Shown in pieces: positions 1 through 9,166 of a DNA stretch of 22,440 nt. Source of the stretch: a virus; the IMG/VR virus record IMGVR_UViG_3300020411_003196, positions 1 to 22,440 of that record; one strand, 5' to 3'. The notes beneath the pieces were generated by a model that was not told the origin of the DNA, ran no database searches, and saw nothing but the letters and a program-made list of their open reading frames with translations. Position numbers and translations under genes: made by a program. Each line of letters starts with the position of its first letter. The stretch's first letter is position 1.

Positions 1-1423
1 CTCTTGAATTAACAGTGACTGTTGCAGCAGCATTATTTCCATCGCCAGTTACAGTTATAGTTTGTGTACCAGTATATCCATGTCCTGGATCTACAATACT
101 AATATTATCTATTACACCAGATGAATTAATATTAGTAGAAAGTACAGCATGGTGATTTGGTATAGCTGTAAAATTAGGCAAGAATAATGAAGCAAACGCT
201 TCGACTAATAAAGCCACATCTTCTTTACCAATAAACCCTGGTTGTAAACCTGGCATTGAAGATAATGTTTTACGATTTGTTCTTCCGTATATATCAAGAT
301 ATCGATACATTACATCTGTTAAACCAGGAACTTGAATATTACCAGTTCCATCGTTTTGAGATGAAGAAGCACCTTCACCAAATGTATAAGAAGATATTCT
401 ATCATCATCTCCTAAGGCTGCACGAGTTAGTTCAGTTAGAATCATTATCTCACCGAAGAATATAAACCCAGCTGGATGAACTAATCTTTCGAATATCTTA
501 GACCAATCAGCTACGTTTTTACCTGTTTTAATATTATAAGAGAATTTCTGATAACGATAACTATCTTGAATCTTAATTGCCTTAGTATTTAAGAATCCAC
601 TATCATCCGTATAAGCATTTAATCCTTGATCCCACTTACCATCTGAAGGTTTTAAAGTATTATCCCAAGGATATTCTACTTCAACATTCTCATTAAATAA
701 TAGTCTAAAGAAGATCTCGATTGCATCTTGAGAACCTTTTAATTTATAGAACTCTGTGATATTTTTATATAAAGCTCTTTTATCTACATTTAAATCTTTT
801 GGAATTAATGAAGCAATTTCCTTCTGCATCATATCTAAATGTTTTGTTTCATTCTCATCAATGTTCATCGACTCTTCAATAGCATTAATAATATATGAAG
901 GACCAGGCCCTACCCAATTAGTTTGTGGAGTAGTTAATGTAGCCTTAAGACCATTATATGCAGTTAATCCTGAAATAGTAACAGTTTTACCATAAGGATT
1001 AGTTGAAGTGGCTAAGGATCCTGGTAATTCGTTACCATTAGAGATTAACCAATTAGTAGAATTTAAAGGTATATTAACTTCGGTGCCATTAGCTTGTGTT
1101 ATAACTAATGTAGATCCCGCACCATCTTTAGCTCCAAAGAATTTATTATTATCTAAATTAGGATCTGGAATTCTGAATACTGCTTTTCCTGAAGCAACAC
1201 CATTATCAACATATGTTTGAGTTTCTACATAAGTAAACTCTTTCATATTCATGAACTTATAATAATATTCAAGTAATTGTTTTATTCCGGTGTCGCCGGC
1301 GTCTTCTAGTACCTGCGAAGGAATTAGCTGATCAATTCGAATATCTTCCTTAGTTTTTCTTTTTAAGGAAGCGACCGATTCTATATAATTCGGATTCTCT
1401 GAATCTGATCCATATGTTGCCAT
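1..1423 (-). CDS. Large baseplate-wedge-region virion protein (gp7/gp8-type), 3' end outside the window
   Basis: The reading frame starts at ATG 1423-1421, two bases after the gp6 stop, and stays open to the window edge, giving at least 474 residues (MATYGSDSENPNYIESVASL at the N-terminus). Residues about 1-60 are helical and charged; then comes a beta-rich stretch with many Gly/Asn/Thr, then a helical segment with LPKDLNVDKRALYKNITEF and YKLKGSQDAIEIFFRLLF. From memory, that kind of segment occurs in large T4-type marine phage wedge proteins annotated gp7 or gp8. It follows gp25 and gp6, where T4 also has its wedge genes. The visible C-terminal part (DPGHGYTGTQTITVTGDG) looks like a beta-sandwich repeat unit. 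The exact wedge gene is uncertain; a tail-fibre-network protein is an alternative. Confidence 0.6.
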   Translation of the reverse strand, partial: MATYGSDSENPNYIESVASLKRKTKEDIRIDQLIPSQVLEDAGDTGIKQLLEYYYKFMNMKEFTYVETQTYVDNGVASGKAVFRIPDPNLDNNKFFGAKDGAGSTLVITQANGTEVNIPLNSTNWLISNGNELPGSLATSTNPYGKTVTISGLTAYNGLKATLTTPQTNWVGPGPSYIINAIEESMNIDENETKHLDMMQKEIASLIPKDLNVDKRALYKNITEFYKLKGSQDAIEIFFRLLFNENVEVEYPWDNTLKPSDGKWDQGLNAYTDDSGFLNTKAIKIQDSYRYQKFSYNIKTGKNVADWSKIFERLVHPAGFIFFGEIMILTELTRAALGDDDRISSYTFGEGASSSQNDGTGNIQVPGLTDVMYRYLDIYGRTNRKTLSSMPGLQPGFIGKEDVALLVEAFASLFLPNFTAIPNHHAVLSTNINSSGVIDNISIVDPGHGYTGTQTITVTGDGNNAAATVTVNSR

Positions 1424-1425
1424 TA

Positions 1426-3303
1426 TTAAGTCCTAAATCTTGAAGTCGTTGTATAATCAATTGAACCAGAAGAACCTGAAACAGCTATTGTATCTTCTTC
1501 AGCAGTCAATGTAGTTCTAGTAGAATCAATTGAAAGTAATTCATCTCTCTTAGGAGCTATGTCTAAAGAAAGAGGAGTCGCATTAATTCTTATAGCTGTT
1601 GTATCATCTGGTGTAAATCCACTTAAAATTACTATACCAGTATCTGGATCTACGGTACCACAATCTTCTATTGTAGTTACTGCTACTTGATTAACAATTT
1701 TATACGCGTATATTTGTCTCTTAGTAGAATCTGCAATTGCTTTATCTGCAAAATAATTATCTACTCCATTTAATTTCCATGCTGTACTTGTTAAACACGA
1801 ATCTTTAAAAGTTGTTCCACCTGGAACATGAAATTTTCCTGGATAAGTTAGTGTGAAATTATTTAAAGCTGTATTCGAAGGCGTAACTGATTTAAACAAA
1901 AAAGGCCTTACCGTTGAGTTTAGTATTGCCGGATCAGCAGAATCAATTGCTTTTAATAAAGCTGAATGACGAAATACACCATCGAATTTGTTTAAGTTAT
2001 CTAAAGAATAATCATCTAAAGTGTCCGTAACAACAGTTTTAAGATCTGAAGCAGACCTATCTGTTAAGTTAGGATTATATTTAAATGATACATCAAGTTC
2101 TAAATAACTATAGTTAGGATCTACAATTTCAGGAGTAATAGAAACAACGTTCTTTCCTTTTAAAATTGATCCTTTAATCTGATTTTTTTCTGCATCTGTT
2201 AATGTTGCTGCCGTAACTGGTTTAATACATACGAATACTTTACCGTAATCTGGAATAGCTTGATCTTCACCACCCCAAGTAGATAATGATTCTATATTAG
2301 AAAATTCTCTTTGAATAATAGAACCATAGTCTTCTGAAGTCACAGCTCTATTTTGTGAAGTATATGTTAACGGAGCATTGTATCTAATAGATTCTAATGT
2401 TTCTTGATCCGCTCCACCGGCAGCCGTAACAGTAGTAGTTGGAGTTCCAATTGTTCCTCCAGCTGGAATCCAAGCACTAGAAGCGACAGTAAAAGTTTTA
2501 GCTCCATTAGCATCTAATCCATTAGTTGTTACGTAATCTAATGTGACTATCTGATTATTTTCAGGTTTAGTTCCTGTAACGCCATCTCCAAAATAAACTT
2601 CGTAATTTCCTGAAGTATTTTCTTGTAAGTGATATATTTTTGAAGAAGCATTAACGTTAACTAATGTTGTAAATTTAGTAAATATATCATATGACGTTGA
2701 TTCTTCGTTCGCCTGTACACGCACGCGTAGCGTAGAAGTATCACAAGCTTTATGTGGAATCTGATGTTTCTGCATAGAAATATCGTTATCAACTCTATAT
2801 TTAATTGAGTTATAAGTTCCTTCAGCTATTTCTACATCAGTAAAAGTAAATGTTTTGCTAGATCCTGAATCAACTCTATTAACAGTAGTAGAATCTAAAG
2901 TTACGAAATTAAATGTTTCTCCATCTACAGTCGTAGAGAATTTTGTTCCTCTAGGTAATGTTAAAGAAGATCTTAAAGGTGACTCCGAAGAACTAGAAAC
3001 GTCGACCACCAACGTTACTTTAGCTCTTGGAGACAAAGAACTTCTAGGAACATATCCTAATTGTCTTGCTCTTGCAACAGCATTACCTCTTATTTGTGCT
3101 GAATCAAGAAATGCTTCGTTCAATGCTAAGTGAGCAGCCATAGCATTATAATGTGTATTATAAGCTAGGACATCTAATAATATATTAAGTCCAGCACCGT
3201 CAAAGTCATAATCGTTAAATACTGTTTGTTGTTTTAAATAATTTTTCAGATTATTTTTAATATCTGGAAAATCTAGATCTGTTGTTTTTAAAGTTGTGGC
3301 CAT
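1426..3303 (-). CDS. 6: Baseplate wedge protein gp6 (Baseplate J family)
   Basis: 625 residues, close to the T4 gp6 length. gp6 forms the iris-like ring of the baseplate wedge and links neighbouring wedges. The N-terminus (DLDFPDIKNNLKNYLKQQ, then GAGLNILLDVLAYNTHYNA and LNEAFLDSAQIRGNAVARA) is the typical start of T4-type gp6/Baseplate_J proteins. The middle has AGGADQETLESIRYNAPLTY and AVTSEDYGSII, which match the conserved J-domain stretch around the 'R.NAP' motif. The start ATG at 3303 follows an AAGG-type ribosome site and lies 4 bases after the gp25 stop, so the two genes are translated in series within the late leftward operon. Confidence 0.92.
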   Translation of the reverse strand: MATTLKTTDLDFPDIKNNLKNYLKQQTVFNDYDFDGAGLNILLDVLAYNTHYNAMAAHLALNEAFLDSAQIRGNAVARARQLGYVPRSSLSPRAKVTLVVDVSSSSESPLRSSLTLPRGTKFSTTVDGETFNFVTLDSTTVNRVDSGSSKTFTFTDVEIAEGTYNSIKYRVDNDISMQKHQIPHKACDTSTLRVRVQANEESTSYDIFTKFTTLVNVNASSKIYHLQENTSGNYEVYFGDGVTGTKPENNQIVTLDYVTTNGLDANGAKTFTVASSAWIPAGGTIGTPTTTVTAAGGADQETLESIRYNAPLTYTSQNRAVTSEDYGSIIQREFSNIESLSTWGGEDQAIPDYGKVFVCIKPVTAATLTDAEKNQIKGSILKGKNVVSITPEIVDPNYSYLELDVSFKYNPNLTDRSASDLKTVVTDTLDDYSLDNLNKFDGVFRHSALLKAIDSADPAILNSTVRPFLFKSVTPSNTALNNFTLTYPGKFHVPGGTTFKDSCLTSTAWKLNGVDNYFADKAIADSTKRQIYAYKIVNQVAVTTIEDCGTVDPDTGIVILSGFTPDDTTAIRINATPLSLDIAPKRDELLSIDSTRTTLTAEEDTIAVSGSSGSIDYTTTSRFRT

Positions 3304-3307
3304 GATT

Positions 3308-3745
3308 CTACCTTAATCTTTGTAATCTTATTTCAACATTTTCATTAATGTCAAATTCAATTATTTTAAAAGTTATTGTAACGTCCCATGCATTTCTATC
3401 TGCATTATTGATAATATTAACTCCAAGTAATCTTATTCTTGGTTCGTACAATTCTAATACTTCTGTTATATCTTCTCTTAACATAACTTCAGTCATGAAA
3501 TCTGCAGGTTCGAATAAAAGCCCTACTAAATTACCACCCTTCTCAGGTTGAAATGGTCTTTCATAGAAGTTAGTTAATATTAAATTCTTTACGGCAGCTT
3601 TTATAGCGGCATCATCTTTTAAAGGAACTACATCTTTACGAATAGGATGCAGAGTAAGCTTCAAGTTTAGATCAGCCCAAGGTTTTTTCCTTGAGACAAC
3701 ACTAACTGCCGTTTCGGTTCCTGTCTTGTCGCTTAATTGTGCCAT
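3308..3745 (-). CDS. 25: Baseplate wedge protein gp25 (gp25/lysozyme-like fold)
   Basis: 145 residues, close to T4 gp25 (132). This small wedge protein belongs to the gp25 family shared by contractile injection machines and binds the wedge core next to the sheath. It shows the family hallmark ERPFQPEKGGNLVGLLFEP (residues about 81-99), the 'EPR' type motif, followed by the helical DITEVLELYEPRI stretch. The family was once called acidic lysozyme, but no enzymatic function is inferred here. The start codon sits only a few bases downstream of a late promoter element on the same strand (3751-3758). That element overlaps the stop codon of the preceding gene, so gp25 and everything after it can be transcribed independently of the genes before. 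Confidence 0.92.
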   Translation of the reverse strand: MAQLSDKTGTETAVSVVSRKKPWADLNLKLTLHPIRKDVVPLKDDAAIKAAVKNLILTNFYERPFQPEKGGNLVGLLFEPADFMTEVMLREDITEVLELYEPRIRLLGVNIINNADRNAWDVTITFKIIEFDINENVEIRLQRLR

Positions 3746-3750
3746 ATATC

Positions 3751-3758
3751 TATTTATA
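3751..3758 (-). promoter_or_regulatory. T4-type late promoter TATAAATA before gp25
   Basis: The minus strand carries TATAAATA, the T4 late promoter consensus, ending 5 bases before the gp25 ATG (3745). The element overlaps the GTA TAA end of the preceding gene. A late promoter normally initiates a few bases downstream, so transcripts would have almost no 5' leader. The same 19-base module (GTATAAATAGATATATGGC) occurs before the gene at 9631. It would be read by the gp55-sigma RNA polymerase with the gp33 coactivator. Confidence 0.7.
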
Positions 3759-4680
3759 CGCCTTCATCCGCGCGTCTCTTATCGACAATGGCTTTTTTCT
3801 TTTCAAATTTATGTTTTGAAGCTTCCTCAAAGGACATAATAGATTTTAATGTAGTTGACTCTTTTACTAAAAAATCTTTTTCAATAACTACTCTTACATC
3901 AGCGTACCATTTTTCCCAACTAGCTTTTGCCTTTGTTCCGGTCCATCCGTCTGGAGCTACTTCCAATGCATTACCGTATCTTTGATCTGTTTTAGGTATA
4001 TAATAGATATTTCTAGTTTCTATATCTATTCCTAAAAGAGACGCCTGATCTATAGACCATTCATATAAGAATATCTCTTTTAGAGCTCTAAAGTATTTGT
4101 CTTTATTTCTTCTCTTAGCTGATTTTAAAGGCTCCATATTTTTTGCTTCATATAAAAACTGTTCCCACATTTGATTTCTTGAAGTAGTAAAACATATTTC
4201 TGACCAATAAACTTTCTTTTCGTCATCATTCATTGGTTCTTTTGGTTTAGGTTTTTCTGGAGCTTCTTTAGGAGGTTTAGAATCTTTTGGAGCTTCCACC
4301 GGAGCTCCGTCTACCATTTCAACATTAGGCATGCCTTTACATATAGCCGACGCGTCGATACTAGGTGGAAAAGAATCTAATCCTAAACCGCTTATTAAAT
4401 TATCAAAATCAGGTATAGCATCTCCAAACTTACCTTTCAATTCTGCTAATTTAGAAGTTAAGTCTGAAGCATTCGCAAGATCTCCTAATTCAGATAATGC
4501 TCCTTGTATTCCATCAATAGCTGGAATTTCAGGCATAAACGCTGCTATGTCTAATTTCATAACATTCATTTTGGCTTGCAAAGTAGCTAATTGATCTTTG
4601 CCTGAAGACATAACACCGTCTAACTCTTTTTGAACATCCTTAAGAGCCTTAAGATTTACATTTTCTCCGCATACACTCAT
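3754..4680 (-). CDS. Unknown virion-associated protein between gp5 and gp25
   Basis: 308 residues, not recognised as a named T4 protein. The first 110 residues are helical and coiled-coil-like (LKALKDVQKELDGVM, LATLQAKMNVMKLDIAAF). A Pro/Lys/Glu-rich linker follows at about 125-150 (APKDSKPPKEAPEKPKPKEP), then a charged C-terminal domain rich in aromatic residues (SEICFTTSRNQMWEQFLYEA, FLYEWSIDQASLLGI) and a basic tail. Its ATG overlaps the gp5 stop, and it ends inside the gp25 promoter. A position between the hub spike gene and a wedge gene suggests a structural or assembly role in the baseplate. That is context inference only. Confidence 0.75.
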   Translation of the reverse strand: MSVCGENVNLKALKDVQKELDGVMSSGKDQLATLQAKMNVMKLDIAAFMPEIPAIDGIQGALSELGDLANASDLTSKLAELKGKFGDAIPDFDNLISGLGLDSFPPSIDASAICKGMPNVEMVDGAPVEAPKDSKPPKEAPEKPKPKEPMNDDEKKVYWSEICFTTSRNQMWEQFLYEAKNMEPLKSAKRRNKDKYFRALKEIFLYEWSIDQASLLGIDIETRNIYYIPKTDQRYGNALEVAPDGWTGTKAKASWEKWYADVRVVIEKDFLVKESTTLKSIMSFEEASKHKFEKKKAIVDKRRADEGV

Positions 4681-6080
4681 TATCCTGTACCTGAACCTGT
4701 ATTAACTTGAGCATCACCACCACCGTCAGCACCTTGAGGATGGACGTGTCCAGTTAACGTTACTTCTGGATCTCCAGCTTTTACTTCAACCGAAGCATCT
4801 AGAGTTCCTGTTAAATCTACATTATTCTTAATATCTAAATTATCAGCTTCAAAGGTTTGTTGACCAACTACAGTTATTGTGTGTGCGCCGTCTACTTTTT
4901 CTATCATATCTTTAGTTGTTTCAACTCCGATATTACCGTCTGAAGTAATCATAAGAGCACCGAGTCCGGCCTTAGTCATTTTACCTCCAGAATATTCATT
5001 TGAATCATTTATAATTGTATTAGAATAATTATTATTTGTATTGATAATATAATCGTTACCAATAGTTATTTGTTTATCTTTAACAACATTGCCGAATTGA
5101 TTCATCATAACTCCTAATGAATCATCCATTCCAACATTAGTTGCACGGTTTCTAGAAATTTCTGTTTCTAAATTACCACCGATTTTTCTTTGTACGCTTC
5201 CTTTTACATTCCACGTTAAATCTTTTTCTACTTCTAAATGGTAATTACCATATACCATTGTTCTTAAATCACCATCTACGGTAAGATTACAATTACCTTG
5301 AACGTGAACATTTTTATCAGATATTACTATTTCATAATCTTTACTAACAACTTTAACTTGTCTTGTTCCGTCTTTTAAAATTTCTTCGTATGTTCCTGAA
5401 GTATGTTGTCTATTTAATCTTTCATGTCCAGGAGTATCATCAATCTCTATAACGTGGCCTTGTTCTGATTCATAAACTTTATTATAAGGATATTGAGGAA
5501 CATGATCACCATTCATAGGTTTCAATTCATCCCAAGTACCTTCTGCATAATAACTATCTGATTTATCTTCAGCAACTGTAGAAATTTTAGCCGGAGATGC
5601 TGTTTTTACTTGATTAACCGCATCAGTACCTTGTCTTTGTTGTAAAGGATCTGATTCAGAATAAGAATCTTCCCTTGCTAATTTATTAACATCCGAATCA
5701 TTTATATACTCGGGTCTAGGATATTCTAAATTTGGATCAGCAAATCCTTTCGAAGGATCCGGCATTTCTTTAGACATTGAAGCAACAGAACCTATAATAA
5801 TAGGATCTTGAGCCATAGGCCCATCTCTAAAAAATCCAACTACCCAAGAACCTTGCATTAATCCGTGTGGACTAGTTCCTATTCCTGATGTTCCGGATTC
5901 TGTTGTAGGCATCATAACAGTTGCCCACGGTAAATCTTCTGTAGGTATTTCACCTAAATTGTCTGTATGATAACCAAGACATCTTACTTGTACACGGTTT
6001 TGTTCTAATGGATCCATTCTGGATTCTACAACACCCGTAAACCAATTAAATTGACCAGTTACAAAATCATCTTTTCTCAT
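4680..6080 (-). CDS. 5: Baseplate hub spike protein gp5, without a lysozyme domain
   Basis: gp5 forms the membrane-piercing needle under the gp27 hub. Residues about 10-110 form the OB-fold domain (WFTGVVESRMDPLEQNRVQV, PWATVMMPTTESGTSG, GSWVVGFFRDGPMAQDPIII). A linker leads to EQGHVIEIDDTPGHERLN, then a beta-helix with short repeats (VHVQGNCNLTVDGDL, GNYHLEVEKDL, GGNLETEI). The C-terminal end has GHVHP, the His-x-His tip motif found in metal-capped phage spikes. T4 gp5 carries a lysozyme domain between OB fold and beta-helix; here that space holds only a low-complexity linker. I chose ATG 6080 (MRKDD) because it overlaps the gp27 stop as ATGA and is correctly spaced from AGAAGG. ATG 6086 is the alternative. 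Confidence 0.9.
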   Translation of the reverse strand: MRKDDFVTGQFNWFTGVVESRMDPLEQNRVQVRCLGYHTDNLGEIPTEDLPWATVMMPTTESGTSGIGTSPHGLMQGSWVVGFFRDGPMAQDPIIIGSVASMSKEMPDPSKGFADPNLEYPRPEYINDSDVNKLAREDSYSESDPLQQRQGTDAVNQVKTASPAKISTVAEDKSDSYYAEGTWDELKPMNGDHVPQYPYNKVYESEQGHVIEIDDTPGHERLNRQHTSGTYEEILKDGTRQVKVVSKDYEIVISDKNVHVQGNCNLTVDGDLRTMVYGNYHLEVEKDLTWNVKGSVQRKIGGNLETEISRNRATNVGMDDSLGVMMNQFGNVVKDKQITIGNDYIINTNNNYSNTIINDSNEYSGGKMTKAGLGALMITSDGNIGVETTKDMIEKVDGAHTITVVGQQTFEADNLDIKNNVDLTGTLDASVEVKAGDPEVTLTGHVHPQGADGGGDAQVNTGSGTG

Positions 6081-7435
6081 TTCCATTCACCTTCTATTTT
6101 TGAATCTAGATCTAACATTGAAGAATCTTTTCTTGCTGTTAGATCCATTTCATATTTATCTGGACCAAACTTATGAATAACGTGTGTTATTATATGTTTG
6201 CCAGATAACATTTCATCTTTTATATTACTTCTATTTTTTAATTCTGGATTAGTAGATAAAGGAATAAAAACATCTACTAAGGCTCCAGGATACATATCAA
6301 AATCTCCAGCAACAGTTAATTCGTGCGTCATATAATTTAAATTATTTAACATTGATTCTGATTTTTGTAAATTGTCTTTTACTGCAAAATGATAATTATC
6401 TTCGTCAGTATAAGATTGTGTATTAATATTTAAATGAAATTGTCTTTGCGCTGTAAATTCATCTAGAGTTTTATCTAGAAATTTTGATTTATCTGTTTTA
6501 GAAAAAGGGTCATTGTCATTTAATAGCCCTTGTCCTTTTTTATAATTATAAAATTTTGTTTCTATTTTTTTTGTAGCTATATCTACAGCTAATAATTCTG
6601 AAGCATAAGTTCCTTTAGTCACAGCATTAAATTTAGACATTCCTAAATTAGAAGATATTTTGTGTATTCTTTTTTGTAAATCTTTAAAAGCCTCTTCTGT
6701 TTTAGTATTATCTTTATGAAAAGGTTTATGTTCATATTCTTTAAGTACTTCTTGATCACATAAATTCTTTAAAGAATCAAATTTAATTCCTTTAGCTAAA
6801 GATTCATAAAAGAAAAAAGGAGTAGATGCATCAAATGAATTTCTCATTAACCATTCTATAGCTCTTAAAGGTTTTAATTGTGGATATATTCCTTTTACAA
6901 CTCCGGTTGTTTCTGTATTAATATCATAGTAATCTTTATCTACTTCTAAATCTCTTTTTAATATATTCTCTAAACATTCTCCAACAGATCCATTAAAAGA
7001 TCTATTAAGTTTAATTAATTGAGAGATATATGCTAACTCAGATACACACTTTAATTGAAACGTCTGGGTCCCAGGATTGGGCCTAGAGTGATTAATTACA
7101 TCACTGACATAGAATGTATTAGTAAACTTCTTTGTTTTATTGGACTTATCCTTTTTAATAGGTACTTGAGAAACTTCAACATCTACTCTTTCATTTCCTG
7201 AAATTCTCATGAAAGGCATAAAGTTTTTAGCATCGGCTACATCTAAAGTACATGTTATAGAAGATTGATTAATATTTTCTCTAAAAACAATATTAGTAAC
7301 GAAATCTTTTATATCTACATACTCTTTACTATCGCTATTAGGATAGAAACGAATATAATTTTTTTGATAAGAATCAGGCGTGGCTTGTATGCCGCCTATT
7401 CCTCTCGCTGCTACTTGTGGATTATTATCAGACAT
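6077..7435 (-). CDS. 27: Baseplate hub protein gp27
   Basis: 452 residues, somewhat longer than T4 gp27 (391). gp27 makes the trimeric hub ring that joins the gp5 spike to the tail tube. Residues about 27-120 hold the first tube-like domain (NYIRFYPNSDSKEYVDIKDF, then NIVFRENINQSSITCTLDV). FQLKCVSELAYISQLIKLNR and GSVGECLENILKRDL follow, then PLRAIEWLMRNSFDASTPFF and a late beta domain (MTHELTVAGDFDMYPGALVDVFIP) typical of hub proteins. The stop overlaps the gp5 start (ATGA) and the ATG overlaps the gp53 stop region, so gp53-gp27-gp5 are tightly coupled. Identification rests on motif feel plus the invariant gp27-gp5 pairing. Confidence 0.85.
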   Translation of the reverse strand: MSDNNPQVAARGIGGIQATPDSYQKNYIRFYPNSDSKEYVDIKDFVTNIVFRENINQSSITCTLDVADAKNFMPFMRISGNERVDVEVSQVPIKKDKSNKTKKFTNTFYVSDVINHSRPNPGTQTFQLKCVSELAYISQLIKLNRSFNGSVGECLENILKRDLEVDKDYYDINTETTGVVKGIYPQLKPLRAIEWLMRNSFDASTPFFFYESLAKGIKFDSLKNLCDQEVLKEYEHKPFHKDNTKTEEAFKDLQKRIHKISSNLGMSKFNAVTKGTYASELLAVDIATKKIETKFYNYKKGQGLLNDNDPFSKTDKSKFLDKTLDEFTAQRQFHLNINTQSYTDEDNYHFAVKDNLQKSESMLNNLNYMTHELTVAGDFDMYPGALVDVFIPLSTNPELKNRSNIKDEMLSGKHIITHVIHKFGPDKYEMDLTARKDSSMLDLDSKIEGEWK

Positions 7436-8294
7436 TTACCATCGACTCAAATGTATCAACGAACTTTTGAATGTACGCTGCATCTATAACTCTAATTTTG
7501 GATCTTTGTTCGTTTAAATCATTTACATAAGCTCTATTAGTTACTACATTATCAGGATATGTTAAACCTGCTACGCTACCAAATTGCATTTCCAATCTAG
7601 TTTCTGTAGACCATTCTGCACCAGGATCCGAAAAGAATTGTGCGTTTGATACTTGAGTCTTAGTAGGATCCGTTGGATCATACCAATGATGTGGAGCATC
7701 TATATAATCATATACATGATATGTTTCAACTAATTCATCGTCACTGTTTTTAATATCTTCCCTTACAGTTATTCCTGTTCCTCTAGCATTACCTATGAAA
7801 GATCCAGTTACGTCTTTAAGTATTAATTGATTATTAAATAAATCTTTTTTTACTAAAGTTCCTTTTGCACCGCTTGTAGCACCAGTAATAGTTTCATCTA
7901 AATTAAATCTATTAGCAATTGAATTTTTATAATCAGTAATCAAACCATCAGTATTTCTAACAATTTTAGGTAGAGTTTCAATAGCAACACCTTCGTATTC
8001 TGTTTTCATATAATCTTGTAAGTCTTCTTGAGACATAGGCCAAGAACCTATACCATCATGAAGAAAATCATTTACTAAAAAGAATGTCCAATGGAATTGT
8101 GAATTACCATATAGTTTCTGAGATACTATATCAGGCCTAGCTCCGTTAGGTATATCATAGTATCGATAAGCAGAAATTTGATCTACGTAATTTTGAATAG
8201 GTCTTACTTGTTTATAAATGTCTACTACATTTTGATAAACCCCATCCCTATTAAAGTCGTATTGTGATTGTGTAAATAAACTAAAGTATGCCAT
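7428..8294 (-). CDS. 53: Baseplate wedge protein gp53
   Basis: 288 residues against 196 in T4 gp53, which holds the wedges together around the hub. The N-terminal 100 residues carry the family signature: a YDIPNGARPDIVSQKLYGNS stretch and FHWTFFLVNDFLHDGIGSWP. An added beta-rich insert of about 90 residues in the middle (ETITGATSGAKGTLVKKDLF, then LKDVTGSFIGNARGTGITV) accounts for the extra length. The C-terminal part (YVNDLNEQRSKIRVIDAAYI) returns to the family pattern. It overlaps gp48 by one base (TAATG) and gp27 by 8 bases in the late leftward operon. Confidence 0.92.
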   Translation of the reverse strand: MAYFSLFTQSQYDFNRDGVYQNVVDIYKQVRPIQNYVDQISAYRYYDIPNGARPDIVSQKLYGNSQFHWTFFLVNDFLHDGIGSWPMSQEDLQDYMKTEYEGVAIETLPKIVRNTDGLITDYKNSIANRFNLDETITGATSGAKGTLVKKDLFNNQLILKDVTGSFIGNARGTGITVREDIKNSDDELVETYHVYDYIDAPHHWYDPTDPTKTQVSNAQFFSDPGAEWSTETRLEMQFGSVAGLTYPDNVVTNRAYVNDLNEQRSKIRVIDAAYIQKFVDTFESMVNV

Positions 8295-9130
8295 TATCCT
8301 TCACTCCCACCTGCTGATGAAGGTATATTCAACGGAGAGTTTCTTGTATAATGATATTCTGTATTGTCGTATCCATCGACATCATCATAAAGATCTCCAC
8401 GAGTAAGTCCTTTTGATTCTTGGAATGTTAAAGATACATCTATTTCTACAGGTCCACCGTCTGGGTGAAAAGAATTTGCTGTAGCATTATATGTAGAGTT
8501 CATAGATTGTAAATAACATAAATGAATAAAAGGCATAAATTTATTTTCTGAAGCTCCTTTCATGAAACGAATTTGCCAATAAGGAGGATATTCTAAAAGG
8601 AATGAACTTTCACCTAGTTTAGGATATAGAAATTTTCTAAAAGTATTTTCTATTTGTCTGATCTGTTCCATTTCTTTAGCAGACTCAGCAACTAATTTAA
8701 AAGTAAAATTAAATGATCTTAATACTGTTCCTTGAAACGCTACATTAACATATGGGTTTTTAGCTACACCAGCTGAAATTAAAGCAGCTTGACCGACAGC
8801 TCCTATTTTATTAGCAGCTGCTAAAGTAGCTAATCCTTTTAGATCTGAAAGTTTTACTTCAGGCTTATCATCATCTACGGCCTGAGATAGTTTCTCAATC
8901 GTTCCACCCATAGTTCCTAATTCTACTTGTTGATAGGTTGCCCCGTCAGGAACTGCTATACCCGGTGGGGTATACAGCATTATATGTTTCTTTTCTTCTA
9001 AGGCTTCGCGATTTTTAATAGTAAAATGAATATATTCTTTGTCTATATTTTGCGCTTCGGCAAGATCCAAAGGATACATTAATCTTGGTGATTCGCTAGT
9101 TGATTTTTCTTCTGCTTGTGCTTCGGCCAT
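8294..9130 (-). CDS. 48: Baseplate tail-tube-associated protein gp48 (gp48/gp54 type)
   Basis: 278 residues; T4 gp48 has 364. gp48 and gp54 cap the hub and give the first ring on which the tail tube polymerises. The segment RLMYPLDLAEAQNIDKEYI, followed by IMLYTPPGIAVPDGATYQQV and an alanine-rich stretch, is the usual start of gp48-like proteins. The C-terminal half (FKLVAESAKEMEQIRQIENT, LEYPPYWQIRF, FIHLCYLQSMNSTYNA) resembles the tail-tube fold. It is the first gene of the leftward late operon, 36 bases downstream of the late promoter at 9167-9174. It might instead be the gp54 equivalent. Confidence 0.82.
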   Translation of the reverse strand: MAEAQAEEKSTSESPRLMYPLDLAEAQNIDKEYIHFTIKNREALEEKKHIMLYTPPGIAVPDGATYQQVELGTMGGTIEKLSQAVDDDKPEVKLSDLKGLATLAAANKIGAVGQAALISAGVAKNPYVNVAFQGTVLRSFNFTFKLVAESAKEMEQIRQIENTFRKFLYPKLGESSFLLEYPPYWQIRFMKGASENKFMPFIHLCYLQSMNSTYNATANSFHPDGGPVEIDVSLTFQESKGLTRGDLYDDVDGYDNTEYHYTRNSPLNIPSSAGGSEG

Positions 9131-9142
9131 ACTTTTATCTCT

Positions 9143-9150
9143 TATAAATA
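9143..9150 (+). promoter_or_regulatory. T4-type late promoter for the rightward gp4 operon
   Basis: TATAAATA on the plus strand, 23 bases before the gp4 ATG. It lies back to back with the minus-strand late promoter at 9167-9174, so this 43-base gap drives both late operons. Confidence 0.7.
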
Positions 9151-9166
9151 AAATAAACTATAAGAG

